10,962 nucleotides of DNA. It comes from Candidatus Sivonenia alaskensis PMM_0068. Its GTDB lineage: Bacteria > Cyanobacteriota > Cyanobacteriia > Gloeobacterales > PMM-0068. Every line of letters begins with the position of its first letter. Position 1 is the stretch's first letter. The notes under the pieces are model-generated. The model was given only the letters and a program-made list of their open reading frames with translations. It did not search any database and was not told the origin of the DNA. Positions 6,143-10,962 of the stretch are shown here, piece after piece. The DNA is taken from assembly GCA_949127685.1 (NCBI GenBank), contig CASBPW010000054.1, positions 1 through 10,962 on the forward strand, in the 5' to 3' direction. Both the position numbers and the translations under genes were made by a program.

Positions 6143-7081
6143 ATGAAAGCCTATTTATTGGCTGCAGGTAGAGGCTCGCGCCTACGTCCCCTTACGGATG
6201 TGTTACCCAAGCCCTTGGTACCTTTCTTAAATAAACCCCTAGTTAGCTACCAGCACCATAAGTTGTTAGCCCATGCCGAAGAGGTGCGCTTCAATGTAAG
6301 CTACCTGGCGGAGCCCCTGATCCGCTACGTTGAAGCCACGCCTCGAACCAGCTACTGCCTAGAAAACCAGCCCTTGGGTTCAGCCCGAACAATCTGGGAA
6401 GAGCGGGCTTATTTCGACCAGACCACCTTGGTGGCCTGTGCGGATATTATGGCGGACTATGACGTTGAGCAGTTGCTCAAAAAACATCGCCAAACCGGAG
6501 CTAAGGTCACGATTGGTACTGTGACGGTCAGCGACCCGCGCGCCTATGGGGTCATTGTCAGCGACGAAGAAGGAAGTATTCGAGAGTTTCAAGAAAAACC
6601 AGAGTGTCCGCTTTCCAACATGATTAGTAGCGGGATATACGTTCTTGAGCCAGAGGTATTAACCTCCTGGGATCCGTCCTGGGTGGACTTAGGGACAGAC
6701 GCCTTTCCCGCTTTAGTAGCGGCAGGCATCCCTGTCTACGCCTATCCCCTGGGATGTACCTGGCAGGATGTGGGCAAGCTGGATGACTACCTCCTAGTTC
6801 AACTACAACATCTCGGCACCGGCAACCTCATCCATCCCACAGCCCAGGTGCATCCTCGGGCCATTCTGCAAAGGACTATTGTCGGAGCGAAGGCTGTGAT
6901 CGAAGCTGGAGCGCATCTCACTAACTGCATCGTCTGGCCAGACACGCACATTTTGGCAGACACGGAAATCGCTATGTCTATTGTGACCTCTACGGTTGCA
7001 GTACAAATTGAGCGTCGTCATCGTGCCGAACCTGCATTGGCAGAAAATCGCAAGAAGTTGGTATGTTCCTCGCCTGCCTAG
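6143..7081 (+). CDS. Sugar-nucleotide pyrophosphorylase (NTP_transferase) with left-handed beta-helix tail
   Basis: A 312-residue nucleotidyltransferase that should make an NDP-sugar from a sugar-1-phosphate and NTP in the cytosol, supplying the polysaccharide enzymes. LAAGRGSRLRPLT (6-18) and PKPLVPF (22-28) are the nucleotide-binding signature. D101 in ACADIMADYD sits at the metal-binding site, where relatives usually read GD, so Ala replaces Gly. EKP (151-153), SSGIYVLEPEVL (162-173) and WQDVGKLDDYL (207-217), with D209 as second metal ligand, complete the active site. Residues ~229-283 show isoleucine-rich hexapeptide spacing (HPTAQVHPRAILQ...) of a short left-handed beta-helix, as in GDP-mannose and glucose-1-phosphate pyrophosphorylases. 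It is most like the mannose-1-phosphate guanylyltransferase / glucose-1-phosphate transferase group; substrate cannot be decided. The start is supported by AGGAG at 6130-6134. Confidence 0.88.
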   Translation: MKAYLLAAGRGSRLRPLTDVLPKPLVPFLNKPLVSYQHHKLLAHAEEVRFNVSYLAEPLIRYVEATPRTSYCLENQPLGSARTIWEERAYFDQTTLVACADIMADYDVEQLLKKHRQTGAKVTIGTVTVSDPRAYGVIVSDEEGSIREFQEKPECPLSNMISSGIYVLEPEVLTSWDPSWVDLGTDAFPALVAAGIPVYAYPLGCTWQDVGKLDDYLLVQLQHLGTGNLIHPTAQVHPRAILQRTIVGAKAVIEAGAHLTNCIVWPDTHILADTEIAMSIVTSTVAVQIERRHRAEPALAENRKKLVCSSPA

Positions 7082-7091
7082 CAGCTATTAT

Positions 7092-7104
7092 CCACAATCT
7101 GTGG
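7092..7104. terminator. Short hairpin CCACA-ATC-TGTGG followed by AT-rich DNA
   Basis: A perfect 5-3-5 inverted repeat ten bases after the nucleotidyltransferase stop, followed by the AT-rich tract 7105-7135. It may be a weak terminator or an operator. The stem is short and the following tract is not a pure T-run, so the call is tentative. Confidence 0.3.
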
Positions 7105-7133
7105 TGAATATTTTATTGTGATGAATATTTTAT
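7105..7133 (+). repeat. Direct repeat TGAATATTTTAT, two copies 17 bases apart
   Basis: The 12-base unit occurs at 7105-7116 and 7122-7133 with a 5-base spacer (TGTGA). It is the most AT-rich part of the gap between the nucleotidyltransferase and export genes and could hold a promoter (TATTTTAT-like -10 sequences) or tandem regulator sites. Slippage duplication is also possible. Confidence 0.4.
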
Positions 7134-7146
7134 AAGGACACTGGGC

Positions 7147-7198
7147 ATGCTTAGGAGGTAACCAGATTTATCCTCAGTCGGTTTTGCCATCCTAGTAA
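7147..7198 (+). promoter_or_regulatory. Leader with mini-ORFs and a distant perfect Shine-Dalgarno site
   Basis: An ideal AGGAGG (7153-7158) lies 40 bases upstream of the export-gene ATG (7199), too far to serve it. The same bases are the two AGG arginine codons of a mini-ORF ATG-CTT-AGG-AGG-TAA (7147-7161). Seven bases after AGGAGG an ATT (7166) begins nine open codons in phase with the export gene, ending in tandem stops TAG-TAA (7193-7198) directly against its ATG. Translation of the short frame could couple to the export gene, or the leader could be a decayed N-terminus. Confidence 0.35.
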
Positions 7199-8269
7199 AT
7201 GGGACTTCTATTCTGGATGTTTACATTCTTACGACTAATTTCCCTGCCCTTGGTAGTGCTGTTCTTACTGGCCTTCCCCAGTCAAGCCCTCCCTCTGTCC
7301 CCTGGAGACCGCGTCCAGGTGATTATTTCTGAGGGTGCTGAATTCGCGGGCAGTTATGTAATTAACAACGATGGGGCGCTAGAATTTCCCTATTTAGGAC
7401 CTGTGCCCATAGCTGGGCTGGAGCCTGAGGAAGCTGTGCAAAAAATCTCCACAGCTCTAGTCAGTGGGAACTATTTCCAAAAGAATTTTCTCAAAGTTAA
7501 TCTCCAGGTCCTTGCCTGGGCTCCGATCCAGGTAAAGGTCCAGGGCGCAGTGTTTGAACCGGGGAGAGTCCTGATCAATCCTCGTCCCGAAACGGGTGAG
7601 AGCAAGGAAGACAATCTCTTACCTGGGGATGCAAACCATGAGCGCTATCTAGCTGCCGCGCTACAGGCCGCAGGAGGAGTCAGGCCGGATGCTGATATAA
7701 AGCATGTCCGTTTGCTACGCGGGTCCACAGAAAAGACCATTGATCTCTCGGGCATGGTGACGGGCGAGCCCGCAGACGATATGCCCCTCATTGCCCAAGA
7801 CCTGATTATCATTCCTTCAACAGGTAGTCTCCAGCCATATCTCGCAAGGCCTACGGAGATCACACCACCAGGGATTAAAATCTTTGTGTCCAACCTCACC
7901 GTTCCAGCCTCCAGTAATTCCAGTTCGGCAGTGGCCGGAAATACGGTGGGGATTTCCTTAGCCTATGGGTCACGATTATCTCAGGCAGTACTGGCATCCA
8001 ATTGCGCAGGGGGGACGCAATCGATCAATGCCAGTCGCTATGCAACGCTAGTGAGAACGGATCGGCTCACAGGCGTCACAAAAAATCTGGACCGACCAAT
8101 CGAAGATATCCTGCGGAATTCGACGGATGCATCAAATCCTTTGCTGTTCTCTGGCGATGGAGTGGCTTGCTACGATTCTACCGCCACCAATTTCCGTGAT
8201 CTTTTCCAGACCATAGCAGAGATCATCAATCCCCTCGGCCTTCTCTATGGATTTATAAAAAACCGATGA
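7199..8269 (+). CDS. Wza-type polysaccharide export protein (Poly_export/SLBB)
   Basis: A 356-residue secreted protein expected to help form the periplasmic/outer-membrane channel for the polysaccharide. Residues 1-30 form a signal peptide with a long hydrophobic core and a likely cut after SQA (28-30); no lipobox cysteine is present, so it is probably not a lipoprotein. Residues ~32-107 match the Poly_export domain (LSPGDRVQVIISEG, INNDGALEFPYLGPVPIAGL). Residues ~108-207 match an SLBB domain (IQVKVQGAVFEPGRVLI, AAGGVRPDADIKHVRLLRG). Residues ~225-330 appear to be a second SLBB-like unit containing C269 and C324, which could form a disulfide. The end (FRDLFQTIAEIINPLGLLYGF) looks like an amphipathic or membrane helix. 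The ATG at 7199 directly follows an in-frame stop, so no earlier start is possible; its own ribosome site is poor. It overlaps the next gene by four bases. The family is sure; the name wza is not assigned because the copy is distant from the enterobacterial protein. Confidence 0.9.
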   Translation: MGLLFWMFTFLRLISLPLVVLFLLAFPSQALPLSPGDRVQVIISEGAEFAGSYVINNDGALEFPYLGPVPIAGLEPEEAVQKISTALVSGNYFQKNFLKVNLQVLAWAPIQVKVQGAVFEPGRVLINPRPETGESKEDNLLPGDANHERYLAAALQAAGGVRPDADIKHVRLLRGSTEKTIDLSGMVTGEPADDMPLIAQDLIIIPSTGSLQPYLARPTEITPPGIKIFVSNLTVPASSNSSSAVAGNTVGISLAYGSRLSQAVLASNCAGGTQSINASRYATLVRTDRLTGVTKNLDRPIEDILRNSTDASNPLLFSGDGVACYDSTATNFRDLFQTIAEIINPLGLLYGFIKNR

Positions 8270-9654
8270 CCCTTCTTGAGCTTCCTGTTTTAGAAAAATC
8301 TCATCTGGCTCCTGAGCGGTGGGGGCGTTACGCCCTAGTCTCCCTGGGCACCAATGCCCTGATCTGGGGAGTGGCCCTGGGCTATTTGCACTTCGCCCCG
8401 ACTAAATACACCTGTGAATGGTCCTTGATTTTGCCAGGGGCTGGGGCTGGGTCGAGCCTCAACATCGCTGATATCGGTTCCGTGGACTCTTTGACTCCCT
8501 CTCCATTTGGAGGCAATTCCTCTATTGATCCTAGGGCCAATTACAAGGCAATTGCGGAGAGTTATACCGTTCTAGCTGCCGCCGCTAAAAGCCTCAATCT
8601 TCCTGTGCAGCAATTTGGGAAGCCGCGCATCAAAATGGTAGACCAAACCTCCTTATTGGAATTTAGTATCGAGGCTTCCACTCCCCAACAGGCACAAAAA
8701 AAAGCGCTGGCTCTGGATATTGCCCTGGAAAATCGGATCAACTACCTCAGGCTCAATGAAATTAATCTTCGCCAGAAGGGATTCGGAACGGCTATCGCGT
8801 CGGCTAGAGAAAGGCTAGAGAAAGCCCAAAGAAGACTTGTAGCTTACAAGACTCAGACGGGCATTGTCTCTACAGATCAGCTCAAGAGCTTAGTCACCGT
8901 GGTCGATGATCTGCGCAGGTCACAGATAGAACTTTTGGGACAACGGGCGCGGTCAGATAGCCATCTAGGCCAATTGACGCAGAGCCTAGGACTGACCCCT
9001 CAACAGGCTGCCAGTGCTTTTATGCTCCAGGTAGACCCCCTCTTTCAGCAATATATGAAGGATTACAGTGAGGCTACGACAAGTTTAGTCACCTATCGTG
9101 CTAAGTGGGGTGAAAATCACCCCCAAGTCATTAAAGAAGTAGCCCGCCAGAATACAGCTCAAACCGCCTTACGCAAACGAGCTAGTTCCCTGATGGGCAG
9201 ATCGATCGATGAAGCGACCCTGCAAAAGCTCAATCTTTCCAGCAATGGCATTAGTGGTACTAATCGGGCAGCCCTATTTCAAGACTTGGTTTCGTCTAAA
9301 GCTGATGCTAGTGGGCTGGGAGGACAGGTAACAGAAATAACCCAGCAGCTCGGAGGGATAGAAGGCCGGTTGAAAGATTTAGCGAAAAAAGAATTCGTGC
9401 TGGAGGGGCTGCAACGCGATCTACAAGTAGCAGAGGCTATCTTCAGCTCCACGCTCGCGAAGATAGATGTAGGGAAGACGGATATCTTCGCCTCCTATCC
9501 TCTGGTCCAGACCCTCCTCCATCCTGGTTTGCCCGATGCTCCTAGCTCTCCCAAGAAAAACTTTGTCTGGTTGGGTACACTCTTGGCTTCGGCCCTGGTC
9601 ACTACAGGACTGACTCTGCTATGGACCCGAAAGAAGAAGGAGCTGAGCGCGTGA
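8266..9654 (+). CDS. Wzz/Wzc-type polysaccharide co-polymerase lacking the tyrosine-kinase domain
   Basis: A 462-residue inner-membrane protein that should set chain length and link polymerisation to export. Membrane helices lie at ~22-42 and ~432-454, with both ends in the cytosol. The large periplasmic part contains coiled-coil-rich stretches (~165-230 and ~350-400), the segment YRAKWGENHPQVIKEVARQN (277-296), typical of GumC/Wzz-like proteins, and a proline-rich run before the second helix (LPDAPSSPKKNF, 422-433). After the second helix only RKKKELSA remains: there is no Walker motif or tyrosine-rich tail, so it is not a BY-kinase itself. A separate kinase could exist elsewhere. The start overlaps the export gene by four bases (ATGA), supporting coupled translation, and fits partnership with that protein. 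Confidence 0.88.
   Translation: MTLLELPVLEKSHLAPERWGRYALVSLGTNALIWGVALGYLHFAPTKYTCEWSLILPGAGAGSSLNIADIGSVDSLTPSPFGGNSSIDPRANYKAIAESYTVLAAAAKSLNLPVQQFGKPRIKMVDQTSLLEFSIEASTPQQAQKKALALDIALENRINYLRLNEINLRQKGFGTAIASARERLEKAQRRLVAYKTQTGIVSTDQLKSLVTVVDDLRRSQIELLGQRARSDSHLGQLTQSLGLTPQQAASAFMLQVDPLFQQYMKDYSEATTSLVTYRAKWGENHPQVIKEVARQNTAQTALRKRASSLMGRSIDEATLQKLNLSSNGISGTNRAALFQDLVSSKADASGLGGQVTEITQQLGGIEGRLKDLAKKEFVLEGLQRDLQVAEAIFSSTLAKIDVGKTDIFASYPLVQTLLHPGLPDAPSSPKKNFVWLGTLLASALVTTGLTLLWTRKKKELSA
9637..9642 (+). promoter_or_regulatory. Ribosome binding site AAGGAG that decides the GTG start of the polymerase gene
   Basis: AAGGAG ends eight bases before GTG at 9651, which overlaps the previous stop as GTGA. 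The in-frame ATG at 9621 has no comparable site and would need a 34-base overlap. Confidence 0.7.
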
Positions 9655-10958
9655 AACCCCAAAACTTTGAAGAGCGCGTGATCTGGTACTCCATGGTTGG
9701 AACCTACGGCTTCTTCTTGATCGGGGGATTGTATATTTTGGCTCCAGTAGTTGCATGGGTGCTGCTTGCCTACTTGGGCTGGAAATGGTGGAATCAGGAT
9801 AGCCGCACGGCCATAGATCAGAGAATCGCCGTCCCTGTAAGCGTCTGGGTCTGGATCGTGGCGATGTTAGTGATGCAACTGGCACTGATCATGGGGCATT
9901 TGGACTTCAACCTGGAAACGGACTCGTTGATCAAGTCCTCTTTCGGCTGGGCTAAGGGATGGGCCCTACTGGCGTTGTTTCCCTTGATCGGTTGTCTAGA
10001 GATCCGCCCCCAGCTACTCTATCGAGCGGCTTGCATTGTTTGTCTCCATACTTTGCTGATACTGCCTTTTTTCTATCTGGGCTATCTGCTCCACTTACCC
10101 GCCCGCCTCTACGTTTCTCCGCTACAGGCCATAGGAGGCCCAGGGCCAGAGTTTTTTAGTATGCAACTCTATGAGATTGACCCAGAAAATCATCAGCTAC
10201 GCTTCAGGTTATTTACCCCCTGGGGGCCTGCTTTGGGCTTTGTCGCTAATATATACTTCTTTTTTGCGCTCCAAGAAAAAGATAAGAAATGGCGATGGAT
10301 TGGGGTGATCGGATGTCTTGTTATGTGTATGATTTCTGCTTCTCGGTTAGCACTCTTGAGTATTGTGACGGTTTTCATTGTCACTTGGGGCTTGACTAAC
10401 TTTAAGCAAGCTAAGACGCAAATCGCTATGGGCTTTGTCAGCCTCGCCGCAGGTATTTTTGGCCCACAAATCCTTGCGGCCATCGAGTCCTTCACTGCAG
10501 CATTCAAAGGGGCACGGGCCGGTTCTTCGCGGGTCCGAGCTACACTGGGGCGTATTGCTGTAGACCGCTGGGAGAGGGAAGCCCCGATTTGGGGTCACGG
10601 TGTGGTAGAACGTGGCTCTCATCTAGTGGAATATATGCCCATCGGTTCACACCATACCTGGTTTGGACTTCTATTCGTCAAGGGAGCTGTGGGTTTTGTA
10701 GCTCTGGCCATACCTCTCTTGTGGAGCTTTTTGGACCTAGTAATCAAGGCCCAAAAAAGCGATACAGCCCGGACAGGTCTAAGTATTGTCTTAGTCTTGT
10801 TTCTCTATACCTTTGGGGAAAACCTGGAAGTTTTGGCCTATCTGATTTGGCCTGGCTTGGTGCTGTTGGGTTTAGCCTTCCAGGAAAGGGTCCTACTTCC
10901 AAGTCAACAAGTTTCGGGTCAGCCCCCTAACCGTTCTCTAGAAGAGGCAGTTACCTAA
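9651..10958 (+). CDS. Wzy/WaaL-type O-antigen polymerase or ligase family membrane protein
   Basis: A multi-spanning inner-membrane protein of 435 residues from GTG 9651. Hydrophobic segments are at ~16-46 (two helices), 64-82, 103-117, 125-149, 187-207, 217-247, 258-279, 335-362 and 377-410, about ten helices. A large, probably periplasmic loop (~280-335) is rich in arginine and ends with GHGVVERGSHLVEYMPIGSHHTWFG, a pattern of the O-antigen ligase/polymerase (Wzy_C) family, whose members use arginine and histidine residues in such loops to join lipid-linked glycans. In this context polymerisation of exopolysaccharide repeat units is more likely than ligation to lipid A, but sequence alone cannot separate these. 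The start GTG 9651 is preferred to ATG 9621 because of AAGGAG at 9637-9642 and the four-base overlap seen at neighbouring junctions. The stop overlaps a new ATG (TAATG), so the operon probably continues. Confidence 0.85.
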   Translation: MKPQNFEERVIWYSMVGTYGFFLIGGLYILAPVVAWVLLAYLGWKWWNQDSRTAIDQRIAVPVSVWVWIVAMLVMQLALIMGHLDFNLETDSLIKSSFGWAKGWALLALFPLIGCLEIRPQLLYRAACIVCLHTLLILPFFYLGYLLHLPARLYVSPLQAIGGPGPEFFSMQLYEIDPENHQLRFRLFTPWGPALGFVANIYFFFALQEKDKKWRWIGVIGCLVMCMISASRLALLSIVTVFIVTWGLTNFKQAKTQIAMGFVSLAAGIFGPQILAAIESFTAAFKGARAGSSRVRATLGRIAVDRWEREAPIWGHGVVERGSHLVEYMPIGSHHTWFGLLFVKGAVGFVALAIPLLWSFLDLVIKAQKSDTARTGLSIVLVLFLYTFGENLEVLAYLIWPGLVLLGLAFQERVLLPSQQVSGQPPNRSLEEAVT

Positions 10959-10962
10959 TGGC
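10958..10962 (+). CDS. Start of a further gene, cut by the window edge
   Basis: ATG at 10958-10960 overlaps the polymerase stop by one base (TAATG), and GC follows. Tight overlap is normal in this operon, so a coupled downstream gene is likely. Only the start codon is visible and nothing can be said of its product. Confidence 0.35.

Noticed and set aside
9621..9653. ATG 9621 as start of the polymerase gene
   Set aside because: It would overlap the preceding gene by 34 bases and lacks a ribosome site; GTG 9651 has AAGGAG at eight bases and a four-base overlap.
1..10962. CRISPR arrays, tRNA or rRNA genes, insertion sequences and HIP1 (GCGATCGC) sites
   Set aside because: Reading both strands showed no spaced repeats, cloverleaf sequence, transposase motifs or terminal repeats, and no HIP1 octamer was seen.

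Overview
The window looks like a piece of a cyanobacterial chromosome. Three things suggest this: an aminotransferase of the type historically labelled 'soluble hydrogenase 42 kDa subunit' in cyanobacteria, the wording of the sugar transferase and polysaccharide export proteins (for example LVGTRPPT and the long C-terminal half of the export protein), and the general gene style. The genus cannot be fixed from sequence alone. No HIP1 octamers (GCGATCGC) were seen, and base composition is moderate except for the first ~650 bases, which are visibly more AT-rich.

Layout. Positions 1-491 hold the 5' part of a minus-strand gene for a ClpP/crotonase-fold protein of the serine dehydrogenase proteinase (SDH_proteinase) type; it runs off the left edge. 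A ~245-base divergent intergenic region with several short palindromes follows. Position 737 starts a plus-strand run that continues to the right edge: a PLP aminotransferase (737-1879), a strong 14-bp hairpin, a REC-PAS-GGDEF-EAL cyclic-di-GMP enzyme (1940-3970), and then an exopolysaccharide cluster. The cluster contains a priming sugar transferase with an N-terminal MshEN-like repeat domain (4051-4956), a PssD/Alg14 and PssE/Alg13 split glycosyltransferase pair (4963-5412 and 5409-5924), the remains of a small membrane protein (5921-6062), a sugar-nucleotide pyrophosphorylase (6143-7081), a Wza-type export protein (7199-8269), a Wzz/Wzc-type chain-length protein without kinase (8266-9654) and a Wzy/WaaL-type polymerase or ligase (9651-10958). 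Another gene appears to start at 10958.

How the genes fit together. The cluster provides lipid-linked priming (sugar transferase), a second sugar addition (PssD/PssE), precursor supply (nucleotidyltransferase), polymerisation (Wzy-like), chain-length control (Wzz/Wzc-like) and export (Wza-like) of a Wzx/Wzy-type exopolysaccharide. A flippase, further glycosyltransferases and a tyrosine kinase are not in the window and may lie to the right. The most interesting point is the pairing of a dual GGDEF-EAL response regulator, with both active sites intact in sequence, with a priming transferase fused to a domain whose relatives bind c-di-GMP. This suggests, as inference, that c-di-GMP acts directly on the first committed step of polysaccharide synthesis. 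Other points worth attention are a hairpin abutting the GTG start of the GGDEF-EAL gene, a membrane-anchor reading frame directly after the pssE stop, and a leader with mini-ORFs before the export gene.
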